Positions 42,505-52,434 of a stretch of DNA of 64,000 nucleotides are shown one piece after another. Under the pieces are notes generated by a model. That model worked only from the letters and a program-made list of their open reading frames with translations, made no database searches and had not been told where the DNA came from. A program made the position numbers and the translations under genes. Location of the stretch: contig JBGUEO010000006.1 in the NCBI GenBank assembly GCA_041821315.1, positions 62,001-126,000 of the forward strand, in the 5' to 3' direction. This DNA comes from DIGJ01 sp041821315 (GTDB lineage Bacteria > Bacillota > Clostridia > Lachnospirales > Lachnospiraceae). Numbering within the stretch: position 1 is the first letter of the stretch; the number at the start of each line of letters is the position of its first letter.

Positions 42505-43692
42505 TTATTTATGTCTATTTTTTTGTAAAAATTCAGGAATCTTAATTCCACCATGCTCTTCTATATCAATTCCATCTCCCGTCACTTTTTGAGATGCTGA
42601 TTGTTTTTGTGTCACAGGGTTTGGTTGCGCCGTCGTTTTTCCAAGTCCTTGCTGCATTGGTCTAGTTGGTGTATAACTGAAATTTGTCTTTTGCGCCGCC
42701 TGACTTAGAAAGCTTGGCGTTTTCACCGCACTTCCAGAATCAACCGATTCCAAACCAGTTGCTATAACTGTTATCGTTGCAACATCAGGTGCTGACTCAT
42801 CATACATTGCACCAAAAATTATATTTGCTGCTTCTCCAGCCAGTTCTTGAACAAAAGTTGCCGCCTCATTTGCTTCAATCAAACTAATATCACCAGAAAT
42901 GTTAATAATTACATGGGATGCGCCAGCAATTGTAGTTTCGAGTAAAGGACTTGTAATTGCCTGCTGAACCGCTTCAATACATTTATCATCGCCTTTTCCA
43001 ATACCAATACCAATATGTGCAATTCCCTTATCTTTCATGACCGTCTGAACATCCGCAAAGTCAAGATTAATTAATCCAGGAACATTTATTAAATCTGTGA
43101 TTCCTTGAACACCTTGCTGCAATACCTCATCCGCCTTGCGAAGCGCATCCGGCATGGTTGTCCTACGATCAACGATTTCAAGTAAACGATCGTTTGGTAT
43201 CACAATTAAAGTGTCTACATGTAGTTTCAGCTTTTCGATACCACCAATTGCATTGTTCATTCGTGCTCTCGCCTCAAACTTAAACGGCTTTGTAACAATA
43301 CCAACGGTTAAAATCCCCATATCCTTCGCGATTTGCGCAACCACAGGTGCCGCCCCTGTTCCTGTTCCACCGCCCATACCACAGGTTACAAAGACCATAT
43401 CAGATCCCTTAATCAAATCAGTTAGTTCTTCGCTGCTTTCCTCTGCTGCTTTTTCACCAATTTCTGGCTGTGCTCCTGCACCCAATCCTTTGGTAAGTTT
43501 TTCGCCTATTTGAACACAGGTAGCTGCTTTACAATTTTTTAGATGCTGCTTGTCCGTATTAACACAAATAAACTCAACACCTACTATATCTTCCTCTATC
43601 ATTCGATTTACTGCATTGTTACCTGCTCCTCCTACTCCGATTACAAGAATCTTTGCAGTTGAATCCGATTCGTTTGTTCTTATTTCAAGCAA
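42505..43692 (-). CDS. ftsZ: Cell division protein FtsZ
   Basis: FtsZ is the tubulin-like GTPase that forms the division ring. The GTP-binding loop GGGTGTG is at residues 107-113 and the N-terminal LVIGVGGAGNNAVNRM at about 16. The C-terminal tail IKIPEFLQKNRHK is the partner-binding peptide. The start is TTG at 43692, since AAGGAGG lies 7 nt upstream. The ORF can be extended 12 codons but that would begin beyond the ribosome binding site. 395 aa. No ftsA is adjacent. Confidence 0.98.
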   Translation of the reverse strand: MLEIRTNESDSTAKILVIGVGGAGNNAVNRMIEEDIVGVEFICVNTDKQHLKNCKAATCVQIGEKLTKGLGAGAQPEIGEKAAEESSEELTDLIKGSDMVFVTCGMGGGTGTGAAPVVAQIAKDMGILTVGIVTKPFKFEARARMNNAIGGIEKLKLHVDTLIVIPNDRLLEIVDRRTTMPDALRKADEVLQQGVQGITDLINVPGLINLDFADVQTVMKDKGIAHIGIGIGKGDDKCIEAVQQAITSPLLETTIAGASHVIINISGDISLIEANEAATFVQELAGEAANIIFGAMYDESAPDVATITVIATGLESVDSGSAVKTPSFLSQAAQKTNFSYTPTRPMQQGLGKTTAQPNPVTQKQSASQKVTGDGIDIEEHGGIKIPEFLQKNRHK

Positions 43693-43821
43693 GGTTATTC
43701 CTCCTTTTACATTCTCACATTTATTCAAAATTAATTCAAATCACCTATATAATCTCTCATTATATCAATCAAATATTCTATTCTTTATCATAGGTTGTAA
43801 TGGCATACATTTCTATAATAT

Positions 43822-43850
43822 ATAATATAGTCTTTTCTTATAATAATCAA
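43822..43850 (-). promoter_or_regulatory. Possible ftsZ promoter (sigma-A-like)
   Basis: On the minus strand TTGATT (43845-43850), 17-nt spacer and TATTAT (43822-43827) lie about 130 nt upstream of ftsZ in the 179-nt gap after ftsQ. The AT-rich gap contains other weaker candidates. A long leader follows. Confidence 0.5.
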
Positions 43851-43871
43851 CCCTATTTTTATTGTTTTTCA

Positions 43872-44606
43872 CTATTTTTTTTTGGTTTGTAAGTGAAATA
43901 TAATATTATCACCTGTCTGATAATTTTCCATATTTATTGTTCCTTTTAACTTCCGTTCCAACACAGTTGGTAAAATTTCAGATAATGCCACAATTGGTTC
44001 ATCATAAAACTCCCTCTTTCCAAGATAAATCTGTATCATTCCAACGCCCAGAGAAACTTCATTTTTACTATTAAAGTGAATTTTATCAATATCTAATTCA
44101 TAACGATTTATGATTTGAGAGATATCAAGAATACTTGTAAAAATGTCTTTTTCCTCTACTTCTATAGGCTCATAAATTTTAAATCCAGAAAAAGTAAGTC
44201 CGGAAATACAAGGTATTCCATCTCTTTCTTCATCTGATGTATCAAGAATCACTCCATCTTTATCAAAATACAAATATTGACTCATATACTTTACACATGC
44301 AATGAGCTCCTTTTCATAAACATGTATTGTGATTTCATGATGGTTCACACGCTTAATTGTGACTTTTTCAATATAAGGCAACTCTTTCAGTCCTATATAT
44401 CTGGCTTTTAAATATAGAAGAATTGAATTCTTTCCTTCTACACCAGTCAGTAAATTTTGTTTAATTTCATCTTCTGAATAATATTCACAACCTTTTACAT
44501 TTATAGTTTTGATCCGATTGTACATACAAAAAAATAGGAAGATTCCTCCTAATACGAAGAAGAAGATTAAAATGCGTTTTCCCTTTTTATGGTGCCGTTT
44601 TTCCAT
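43872..44606 (-). CDS. ftsQ: Cell division protein FtsQ/DivIB
   Basis: FtsQ/DivIB is a bitopic division protein that stabilises FtsL and FtsB. A short cytoplasmic basic start (MEKRHHKKGKR) leads into one transmembrane helix (about residues 12-30). A POTRA domain follows (INVKGCEYYSEDEIKQNL) and then the beta domain. 244 aa. The ATG at 44606 has AGAGG 8 nt upstream, so a GTG six bases earlier is rejected. It lies just after ftsW. Confidence 0.9.
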   Translation of the reverse strand: MEKRHHKKGKRILIFFFVLGGIFLFFCMYNRIKTINVKGCEYYSEDEIKQNLLTGVEGKNSILLYLKARYIGLKELPYIEKVTIKRVNHHEITIHVYEKELIACVKYMSQYLYFDKDGVILDTSDEERDGIPCISGLTFSGFKIYEPIEVEEKDIFTSILDISQIINRYELDIDKIHFNSKNEVSLGVGMIQIYLGKREFYDEPIVALSEILPTVLERKLKGTINMENYQTGDNIIFHLQTKKK

Positions 44607-44611
44607 TCGCA

Positions 44612-45763
44612 CTACCTCTCATATCGAATTTGATTGGACACCGATAACACCAGTCCAATCTCTGCTAAAAGTACTGCGACGGAAGTTCCTCCATAGCTTA
44701 TAAATGGCAGCGGAATTCCTGTTGATGGAATTGAATTTGTTACAACTGCAACGTTAATGATTACTTGAGATGCAATATGGATCAACACCCCTGCACACAT
44801 TAATCCGCCAAATAAATCAGGTGAATTGATTGAAATAATAAACAATCTCCATATCAAAAGTATAAATAAGATGAGCACAGTTACTGCTCCAAATAATCCC
44901 AATTCTTCACAAATGATAGAAAAAATCATGTCATTTTGTGCTTCTGGAACATATCCTAGCTTTTGCATACTTCCTCCCAATCCCTTACCAGTCAAACCGC
45001 CAGAAGCAATTGCATAAAGACCTTGCAAAATTTGAAATGCATCCACATTTGTTTCTACATGCAGCCAAATATCAAACCGATTCAAGCGAAATCCTTCGCC
45101 AAATAGAAGAAATAACGCAGCCGCAGCTACCATTATCAAAACTGCAATCACAAAATATCCCTTTTTTTTACTTGCTACAAAACAAATTCCACCCATAATT
45201 AGACAAACGATAATAGCCGTACTCATATTTTCTTTTCCAATTAATAAAATTAACGGAGATATATAGATTGCGATTCTCATAAAGCCTGAAAACTTACTAA
45301 TTGCTTTTGGTGATAAATATATCATATAGGATACAAACAACACCACGGCTACTTTCGAAAGATCCGAGGGTTGAAATGTCCCGAATTTTCCCAAACTAAT
45401 CCATCGTTTTTTATGATTGATCTCAACTCCATTGATAAGCACATAAATTTGCAATGCTATTGCAAAAAAATAGATTAAGGTTACTAGGCGAATCTTTAAA
45501 CCAGCCAGTTTTATCAAAAAAATGCGATAGTCCATTTTTGATAATATCAACATACCAATTATTCCCATTACTGCACTGACCCCTTGCCGTTTAAGATAAT
45601 ACATCGAATCCCCTTTTGTGATCTGCGCACTATAGGAACTCGTACTATAAATCATTATCAATCCAAAGGCAACTAAAAATAAGGTCAAGAATAATAAGCT
45701 ATAATCATAGTAGCTTCCTCGTACATAATTATCCTTATGTGATGATCCTTCTGCCCTCGCCAT
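44612..45763 (-). CDS. ftsW: SEDS-family peptidoglycan polymerase FtsW (or SpoVE)
   Basis: This multi-spanning membrane glycosyltransferase works with a class B PBP at division or spore cortex synthesis. It has about ten transmembrane helices and the SEDS signatures INHKKRWISLGKFGTFQPSD, AIASGGLTGKGLGGSMQK and the C-terminal GIPLPFISYGGTS. 383 aa. The ATG at 45763 is chosen over GTG at 45772, which is too close to GGAG. The dcw context does not tell FtsW from SpoVE. Confidence 0.94.
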   Translation of the reverse strand: MARAEGSSHKDNYVRGSYYDYSLLFLTLFLVAFGLIMIYSTSSYSAQITKGDSMYYLKRQGVSAVMGIIGMLILSKMDYRIFLIKLAGLKIRLVTLIYFFAIALQIYVLINGVEINHKKRWISLGKFGTFQPSDLSKVAVVLFVSYMIYLSPKAISKFSGFMRIAIYISPLILLIGKENMSTAIIVCLIMGGICFVASKKKGYFVIAVLIMVAAAALFLLFGEGFRLNRFDIWLHVETNVDAFQILQGLYAIASGGLTGKGLGGSMQKLGYVPEAQNDMIFSIICEELGLFGAVTVLILFILLIWRLFIISINSPDLFGGLMCAGVLIHIASQVIINVAVVTNSIPSTGIPLPFISYGGTSVAVLLAEIGLVLSVSNQIRYER

Positions 45764-45782
45764 TATTTCCACACTCCGGTCA

Positions 45783-47141
45783 TTATAATTGTTTTACACA
45801 GTCTTTAAACCTTCTACCGCGTTCTTCGTAATTTTTAAACATCCCCCAGCTTGCACAGGCTGGCGAGAGTAAAACAGCATCTCCTGGTTTTGCCATTTGA
45901 TGTGATACAATAACAGCTTCTTCTAATGTTTCTACCATAATAAGTTTTTCAAAGCCACATTCTTTTGCCTGTGCCGCAATTTTTTCTTTTGTAGCACCAA
46001 GCAATACCAGATATTTTACCTTATCCTCAAACGAGCAAATCCATTCCTTGTAATCTGAACCTTTATCATATCCACCGCCAATCAATATCGTTGGTTTAAT
46101 CATTGCCTGAATTCCTTTTATCGCAGCATCTGGATTTGTTCCCTTTGAATCATTATAGTATGTAACACCCTCTACCTCATCTACATATTCAATACGGTGT
46201 TCTACCGATACGAAATGAATGACTGCTTCACGAATTGCTTCCATCGGTACCCCTATGTGTGCAGAAATAGCTATGGCAGCCATGACATTTTCGTAATTGT
46301 GCATCCCAAGCAGTTTGAGTTCTTTTATATTACATACCGTTTCTTCCCTTTTCTTTTCACGATATACAAAGTTACCTTCTTTATCCAAAAAGATACCTTC
46401 TTCCAATTCATGTTTCGTGCTAAAGAAAAAGACATGAGGTCTTATCTCGTCCGCCATTTTTCGAAGAATTGGGTCTTCATAATTCAAAACACAAGTATCA
46501 TGAATTGTCTGATTCATTGTAATTCTTTTTTTTACTTCAATATAATTTTCCATACTATGGTGACGATTCAAATGATCTGGTGTAATATTGAGAATAGCAC
46601 TAACCTCTGGTCGAAATTCATGAACCGTCTCCAGTTGAAAACTACTCATTTCTGCAACTGTTATTGTACTTCCCTTCGTATTTAATACCATATCGGTATA
46701 GGGTATTCCAATATTCCCAACTACATAAACCGAAACATAATAATTTTTCATTATTTCGCCAACTAGAGCGGTTGTTGTAGTTTTACCATTTGTTCCTGTA
46801 ATGGCAGCCATTTTGCCTTTTCCATACTGATATGCGAGCTCAATCTCACCCCAAATTGGGATACCTGCATGTTGCATTTTTGTAATATATGGCAAATCCA
46901 CCGGAACTCCAGGGCTCAAAACCACCAATCCAATTTCTTTTTGAAGCTCAGACGGTAGTTCGCCAACTATAATTTGAAGGGTAAGAGTCTTTGGCAATTT
47001 ATCCTTAATATCCTGTTTTGATAAACTAGCATTTCCATCCTGTAAAATAATATCGGCGCCTTTGTTGGATAACAACTTAACCGCCGCTAGTCCACTTATT
47101 CCACTTCCAACAACCAGTACTTTTTTGTCCATTATATCCAT
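45783..47141 (-). CDS. murD: UDP-N-acetylmuramoylalanine--D-glutamate ligase MurD
   Basis: MurD adds D-Glu to UDP-MurNAc-L-Ala in the cytoplasm. The ATP-binding loop ITGTNGKTTTTALVGEI is near residue 112. Other Mur motifs are EMSSFQLETVHEF, ILNITPDHLNRH and YYNDSKGTNPDA. The C-terminal Mur ligase region ends near LLSPACASWGMFKNYEERG. 452 aa, normal. GGGAGGG precedes the first ATG. It lies between mraY and ftsW. Confidence 0.97.
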   Translation of the reverse strand: MDIMDKKVLVVGSGISGLAAVKLLSNKGADIILQDGNASLSKQDIKDKLPKTLTLQIIVGELPSELQKEIGLVVLSPGVPVDLPYITKMQHAGIPIWGEIELAYQYGKGKMAAITGTNGKTTTTALVGEIMKNYYVSVYVVGNIGIPYTDMVLNTKGSTITVAEMSSFQLETVHEFRPEVSAILNITPDHLNRHHSMENYIEVKKRITMNQTIHDTCVLNYEDPILRKMADEIRPHVFFFSTKHELEEGIFLDKEGNFVYREKKREETVCNIKELKLLGMHNYENVMAAIAISAHIGVPMEAIREAVIHFVSVEHRIEYVDEVEGVTYYNDSKGTNPDAAIKGIQAMIKPTILIGGGYDKGSDYKEWICSFEDKVKYLVLLGATKEKIAAQAKECGFEKLIMVETLEEAVIVSHQMAKPGDAVLLSPACASWGMFKNYEERGRRFKDCVKQL

Positions 47142-47160
47142 TTCTTTCCCTCCCTACTGC

Positions 47161-48117
47161 CTATAACGCCACAAATCCAATGAGGCATAGCAGTGCTGTA
47201 ATTATAGAAAATGCAGCCACAATTCTTGTCTCTGTCCATCCGCAAAGTTCCAAATGATGGTGAATTGGCGCCATTTTAAAAATCCGTTTTCCTCCAGACA
47301 AATTGAAATAAATTACTTGAATCATTACTGACAATACTTCAAGTAAATAAATAAATCCAATAATGATAATAAAGAACGGCATTCGCAACATATAAGCCGA
47401 TGCAGCAACAAATCCACCCAGTGCTAAAGAACCCGTATCCCCCATAAATACCCTTGCAGGATAAACATTATAGATAAGAAATCCCAGTAAACTTCCTGCT
47501 ACAGCACAAGTAATCGGTGAAATACCACTACCTATTCCAATCGCAACTACCGAAAAAAATGTTGCTACCATTACCGTAACACTAGAAGCCAATCCATCGA
47601 GTCCATCCGTAAAATTCACACCATTTACTGTACCAATGACGGCGATAAACAAAATTGGTAAAAACCATTTTCCTAAATCAAAATATGCACCACCATGAAA
47701 AGGAAGAAGTGTTTGCGTTCCATAATTTAATGTATGCAGCAAGTAATAACCAAAAATAGAAGTTATTAAAATCTGAGCCAAGAGCTTTTGCCATGCATGC
47801 AAACCCATTGAACGCATCATTACTATTTTTATAAAATCATCTAATAAACCAATTATACCAAATCCAAGTGTTAAAAACAGTACTGGTATTAATTCCCTGC
47901 ATTCTTTTATGTAAAGCAACGAAGTAGTGACTACACTAATCAGTATTATAATCCCACCCATTGTAGGAGTTCCCATTTTTTTCAAATGAGTTTGTGGTCC
48001 ATCATCCCGAATAAACTGACTAACTCTTAATTTTTTCAAAAAAGGAATCAGTATCGGGCTTAGTAAAACGCTGATAGCAAAAGAAATTAATACCGGCATA
48101 ACGATTTCAAAGTTCAT
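47161..48117 (-). CDS. mraY: Phospho-N-acetylmuramoyl-pentapeptide-transferase MraY
   Basis: MraY makes lipid I at the membrane. About ten transmembrane helices are predicted. Motifs include DDGPQTHLKKMGTPTMGGI (near residue 38), GLLDDFIKI, NFTDGLDGLAS and MAPIHHHLELCGW, all diagnostic. 318 aa. Located between the PBP pair and murD. murE and murF, usually adjacent, are not present. Confidence 0.97.
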   Translation of the reverse strand: MNFEIVMPVLISFAISVLLSPILIPFLKKLRVSQFIRDDGPQTHLKKMGTPTMGGIIILISVVTTSLLYIKECRELIPVLFLTLGFGIIGLLDDFIKIVMMRSMGLHAWQKLLAQILITSIFGYYLLHTLNYGTQTLLPFHGGAYFDLGKWFLPILFIAVIGTVNGVNFTDGLDGLASSVTVMVATFFSVVAIGIGSGISPITCAVAGSLLGFLIYNVYPARVFMGDTGSLALGGFVAASAYMLRMPFFIIIIGFIYLLEVLSVMIQVIYFNLSGGKRIFKMAPIHHHLELCGWTETRIVAAFSIITALLCLIGFVAL

Positions 48118-48187
48118 TCATCTTCCCCTCGTATGTCAATAATAAACAGCTCATTTGAATCAACAACTTATTTATTATATGTCATTT

Positions 48188-49969
48188 TTAATACAGAATC
48201 AAGTCACTATTTTGTGACCAAGTTGTAGCATCTTCACCTTCTTTATATTCCGGTTGTATCCCTACATAAGGTAAAATATTTTCAAAAAGTTCACCAATAA
48301 CAGGCGCTGCAATCGTGCCTCCATAATAGATTCCTTGTGGTTCATCAATTAAAATAAGTGCCATAAGCGTAGGGTCTTGTGCCGGTGCAAACCCAATGAA
48401 AGATGCAATGTATTTATTCGATCTTCTAGGAAGCTTTTCACTTGTTGCTGTTTTCCCTCCAATTCGAAATCCTGCAACATAAGCTTTGTGTCCTGTCCCT
48501 TCTGAAACTACTGATTCTAAAAGTTCCTTCATGACCTCTGATGTTTCCTTAGAAATTGCTCCTGCCTTGGTATGATATGTTAATTTGCGAATAAAGCTTT
48601 CATCCTGGCTTTCCACTTTAACTCCTAGATGAGGTGTTACTAAGGTTCCGCCATTTACAACTGCACTTGCTGCTCGAAGCAATTGCAATGGAGTAATTTG
48701 GAATGACTGACCAAATGAAATGGTTGCAAGTTCTACTGCACCAATGTTTTCTGCTTTATGCATAATCGAATTTGCTTCTCCTGGCAAATCAATACCAGTT
48801 TTCTCGAACAATCCTAATTTATTAAAAGTTTTGTACATATCGGTAACACCAACCCTTGCACCGATTTCTATAAAGACTGGATTGCAAGAATTTTGTATTC
48901 CTTCTACAAATGTCTCCGTCCCATGTCCACCTGCCTTATGGCATCGTATAATACGATCCTCTACCTTTTTGTACCCGGGGCAATGAAACGTATCTGTAAG
49001 CTTCACCACACCTTTTTCAAAGGCTGCGGTAGCTGTCACAATTTTAAATGCAGAACCAGGTTCATATGTATCACTAATACATGCGTTTCTCCACATCACA
49101 TTTAATGCATTCGTGCGCTCCTTCTCATTTATTCCCTCACTCTCCTCATCTAAGAGTTTGTATGGACTATTCAAATCAAACTCTGGTGCGTTAACCATCG
49201 CATAGATTTCTCCATTTTTCGGATTCATCACAATTAATTTTACATAATTTGCTCCTTTGGCCTCCATTACTTTAAGTGCCGCCTGTTCTGCATATGTTTG
49301 AATATTTATGTCCAAACTCGTATATAAATTATTACCTGCAATTGGCTCTATACGATTTTCTGCTGCATTTTCGATTTCTACCCCTTTTGCGGTCGTTAAA
49401 GTTAAAATGGTTCCATCCAACCCTTTCATAATTGAATCATATTTTACTTCCAATCCAATAATTCCTTGATTATCACTTCCTGTAAAACCAATCACTTTCG
49501 ATGCTAACGATTCATAAGGATAGAATCGTTTATAATCCTCGTCAACCATTACTCCATCTAAATCATATTCTCGGATACGATCCGAAATCTCTTTTGAGAC
49601 ATTTGATTTGACCCGTTCAATAGAGGATACTTTCTCCACGCGTTTTCTTACTGTTTCTTCTGATAATCCTAGTTCCTCTACTAACACTTTAATCACTCGT
49701 TCTTGATCGTTTATTTGACTATGAATAACAGAAATTGTAGAAACCGGTTTGTTCCCCGCAAGTTCAATCCCATTTCTGTCGTATATTTTTCCTCTCTGTG
49801 CTTTAATCGAACGTTCTCTTTCTTGCACTTCCTTCGCCGATTTTCCATAATAAACACTTTTATATATCATAAGATATCCCAGACGCGCAATGAGTGCAAT
49901 CGTAAATGAAAAAATAATTACAACAATAAAACACAAGCTTTTTTTACTATATGTTTTTGCTTTTATCAT
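48188..49969 (-). CDS. Class B penicillin-binding protein, SpoVD-like, with variant KTA third motif
   Basis: This is a single-pass membrane transpeptidase (transmembrane helix at about 12-35). The dimerisation domain has GKIYDRNGIELAGNK. The transpeptidase has SxxK as SAFK (near residue 303) and SxN as SCN. The third motif reads GGKTATSEK, so KTG is replaced by KTA. 593 aa. There is no C-terminal PASTA domain, unlike B. subtilis SpoVD. It is the second of two tandem PBP genes, which suggests SpoVD (sporulation) versus FtsI/PbpB (division), but assignment from this alone is uncertain. Confidence 0.85.
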   Translation of the reverse strand: MIKAKTYSKKSLCFIVVIIFSFTIALIARLGYLMIYKSVYYGKSAKEVQERERSIKAQRGKIYDRNGIELAGNKPVSTISVIHSQINDQERVIKVLVEELGLSEETVRKRVEKVSSIERVKSNVSKEISDRIREYDLDGVMVDEDYKRFYPYESLASKVIGFTGSDNQGIIGLEVKYDSIMKGLDGTILTLTTAKGVEIENAAENRIEPIAGNNLYTSLDINIQTYAEQAALKVMEAKGANYVKLIVMNPKNGEIYAMVNAPEFDLNSPYKLLDEESEGINEKERTNALNVMWRNACISDTYEPGSAFKIVTATAAFEKGVVKLTDTFHCPGYKKVEDRIIRCHKAGGHGTETFVEGIQNSCNPVFIEIGARVGVTDMYKTFNKLGLFEKTGIDLPGEANSIMHKAENIGAVELATISFGQSFQITPLQLLRAASAVVNGGTLVTPHLGVKVESQDESFIRKLTYHTKAGAISKETSEVMKELLESVVSEGTGHKAYVAGFRIGGKTATSEKLPRRSNKYIASFIGFAPAQDPTLMALILIDEPQGIYYGGTIAAPVIGELFENILPYVGIQPEYKEGEDATTWSQNSDLILY

Positions 49970-50032
49970 TATAATCCTCTTTTTACTTTTATCCTTTAAT
50001 CTTATTAGATATCATCCATTTATATGATTCTT

Positions 50033-51871
50033 TTATTTGCTTTTTTCTTGCGTTTCTCCTGTTACATTTTTGTAGACATCTAAAAATGGTAAGACCTCAT
50101 CCATAATTTCCCCTCCAAATTCAGTTGCAAAGGTACTATGTGGCTGATCTTTTACATGTGGCTGATCGATAACAACATAAATTACAACGCTAGGGTCATC
50201 AAGCGGCGCAAACCCAATAAAGGAAACAATATAATTTTTATGATCACGATGAATTTTTTCTGCTGTCCCTGTTTTCCCACCAATCTCATACCCAGCTACT
50301 TTTGCAGGCGATGCCGTTCCTTCTTCTACCGTAGCATATAAGTAATCACGAATTTTGTCACTTGTAGCTCCCGAAACCGTTTTTTTAATTATCGTTTGAT
50401 CCATTTTTTCTACGGTAGCTCCACTATCATTCAGTATTTCTTTTACAATGTGTGGTTTATAATAGTTTCCTCCATTAATTAAAGAAGCAAAGCCTGCAAC
50501 CATTTGCGTCATAGTTACTGTGTTTGACTGTCCGAAGCTACAAGTAGCAAGTTCAACTGGATTTAACTGTTCTGCTGTATAAATGATTCCGCTCGCTTCA
50601 CCTGGTAAATCAATTCCTGTTTTTTGTCCAAATCCAAATAAATCTGTATAATAAGCAAATTTTTCAGGTCCAAGTTTTGCTCCAATTTTCATTAATGCAA
50701 CATTACAAGATACCATTAATGCCTGTTTTAAAGTTACTTTTCCATGTCCCCTTTTTACGTTACAAGAAATCCTCTTATCTGCAACTAGCTCATATCCATC
50801 ACATTGAAAGGTCGATTTCTCACTGACGACATCTTCATCGAGTGCTGCTGCAACGGTAAATGGTTTAAATGTAGAACCTGGTTCATATGCATCACTAATA
50901 CAGTAATTTCGCCATATCCCACTCAATGCTTCGCTCATCTGTTTATCACTCATAGCATCAATTTCTTCATCTGTATAAAACTGCGTTAAATCTCTTGGAT
51001 TATTTAAATCAAAGGCTTCATTGGAAACCATCGCATAAATCTCTCCATTTTGGGGATTCATAAGAACCACTGCTACATTTTCTGCACCTGGGGTTTTTAA
51101 ATATTTAGAAACTTTCTTTTCAACTGCTTTTTGTACATTTGCATCAATGGTAGAAACAATTGTATTTCCATTTACCGCAGGTTTAACGGTTCTCTCCAAT
51201 TTCAAATCGGCATTAAAATATCCATATTCTCTACCATTGGTACCACTCAGTTCATTATTATAAGCCTCTTCTATTCCCCAGTTTCCAATATTATTATCTG
51301 CTTTTTGAGTAAATCCAATGACCGAAGATCCTACCGTACCTAGCGGATAATTTCTTTTATATTCCTCTTCAAACCATACACCTTTAATATTGCTGTCCTC
51401 ATCTTGCATTACTTGAAAAGCTTCTACTGTTTCATAGTCAAGTCCCTTGTACTCTTTCATCTGTACATATTGGGATTCTGATTTTTCTTTCAATATATCC
51501 TGAACCGTATCCGAATCAATTCCAAAACAGCTTTTCAATGCTTTTACTGTCGGTTCTAAGTAATCATCCTTTTGAAGCATTGTAACTGGATCTAAAATCA
51601 GGTTATATATTTTGTCGCTCACCGCAAGTTTTGTCATATTTCGGTCTAAAATATCACCTCGTTTATACGGAATCACATTACTTACATAGGTTTGTTGCGA
51701 TAAGACCCTCTTCTCATAACGATCACCATCAGCATTTGTTAGATATAACATACGGATTACTAATCCAAAAAACGTAAGAATAACAATGCAAAATACAAAC
51801 AACAAACTTGCTTGCATTTTGGATGTAAAATTTTTTCCTTCGACTCTACTCTTGCGTCTACTCTTTCCCAT
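50033..51871 (-). CDS. Class B penicillin-binding protein (FtsI/PBP2-like)
   Basis: This transpeptidase has one transmembrane helix (about 20-45). The N-terminal region contains PYKRGDILDRNMTKLAVS. The active-site motifs are intact: SxxK STFK in EPGSTFKPFT, SxN SCN in MVSCNVALMKIG and KTG in IGGKTGTAEK. 612 aa with no PASTA domain. The ATG at 51871 follows AGGAG by 8 nt, and GTG six bases earlier is rejected. It lies directly after the ftsL-like gene, the usual place of the septal PBP, so I favour FtsI (PbpB). Confidence 0.92.
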   Translation of the reverse strand: MGKSRRKSRVEGKNFTSKMQASLLFVFCIVILTFFGLVIRMLYLTNADGDRYEKRVLSQQTYVSNVIPYKRGDILDRNMTKLAVSDKIYNLILDPVTMLQKDDYLEPTVKALKSCFGIDSDTVQDILKEKSESQYVQMKEYKGLDYETVEAFQVMQDEDSNIKGVWFEEEYKRNYPLGTVGSSVIGFTQKADNNIGNWGIEEAYNNELSGTNGREYGYFNADLKLERTVKPAVNGNTIVSTIDANVQKAVEKKVSKYLKTPGAENVAVVLMNPQNGEIYAMVSNEAFDLNNPRDLTQFYTDEEIDAMSDKQMSEALSGIWRNYCISDAYEPGSTFKPFTVAAALDEDVVSEKSTFQCDGYELVADKRISCNVKRGHGKVTLKQALMVSCNVALMKIGAKLGPEKFAYYTDLFGFGQKTGIDLPGEASGIIYTAEQLNPVELATCSFGQSNTVTMTQMVAGFASLINGGNYYKPHIVKEILNDSGATVEKMDQTIIKKTVSGATSDKIRDYLYATVEEGTASPAKVAGYEIGGKTGTAEKIHRDHKNYIVSFIGFAPLDDPSVVIYVVIDQPHVKDQPHSTFATEFGGEIMDEVLPFLDVYKNVTGETQEKSK

Positions 51872-51900
51872 TTGCACATCTCCTAAAATAATGAATTGTG

Positions 51901-52434
51901 CTATTTTTTATTTTTCATAATTGCACGCTCAAATTCATTCTTTTTGATCTCCGGTATTGTACCATATTGCCTTACATAATCACTCTTGATATTGGAGTAT
52001 TTTATAATCTGACTTTTATCTGCACGAACCATACCAAGCTCATTCACCGCAACATCATACACATAATCCAAATCAATCGATGTTTCAATCCGATTATAGG
52101 CTGCATCATTTCGATTCTTCAGATCATTAATTTCACTTTCTCTCATCGCAATTTGTTTGCTCATCGTCGTAATATTGTGCTGTAATTGAATATAAGAAAT
52201 GCAAAAATATAACGTGACTGCAACTGCCGCAGTCATAAAAATCAGTGAAAAAGCATCTAAATTTTGCATCCGATTTTGCCCTTTACGACCATTTCCAATC
52301 TCAATCGGTCTTAGTGTATTTGGCCTATATTCTTCTCTTTCGGGAGTGCTTTGCCTTTTTCTAACTGTGCTTCCTTGCACATATTCATTATATCCATATT
52401 TTTTTGCCGCCACTTCGCTCACTTCCCTCTGCAT
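51901..52434 (-). CDS. FtsL-like septum formation protein
   Basis: The 177-residue bitopic protein has a basic, Arg/Pro-rich cytoplasmic N-terminus (about 1-55), one transmembrane helix (about 62-82) and an extracytoplasmic coiled coil (TMSKQIAMRESEINDLKNRN). Sequence identity in this family is very low. Assignment as FtsL relies on topology and position between rsmH and the PBP. It overlaps rsmH by one base (TAATG). The cytoplasmic region is longer than in typical FtsL. Confidence 0.78.
   Translation of the reverse strand: MQREVSEVAAKKYGYNEYVQGSTVRKRQSTPEREEYRPNTLRPIEIGNGRKGQNRMQNLDAFSLIFMTAAVAVTLYFCISYIQLQHNITTMSKQIAMRESEINDLKNRNDAAYNRIETSIDLDYVYDVAVNELGMVRADKSQIIKYSNIKSDYVRQYGTIPEIKKNEFERAIMKNKK

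Noticed and set aside
46197..46685. 162-codon plus-strand reading frame opposite murD
   Set aside because: It lies entirely antisense to a well-supported MurD, has a biased Phe/Cys-rich composition and no ribosome binding site. It is a shadow ORF.
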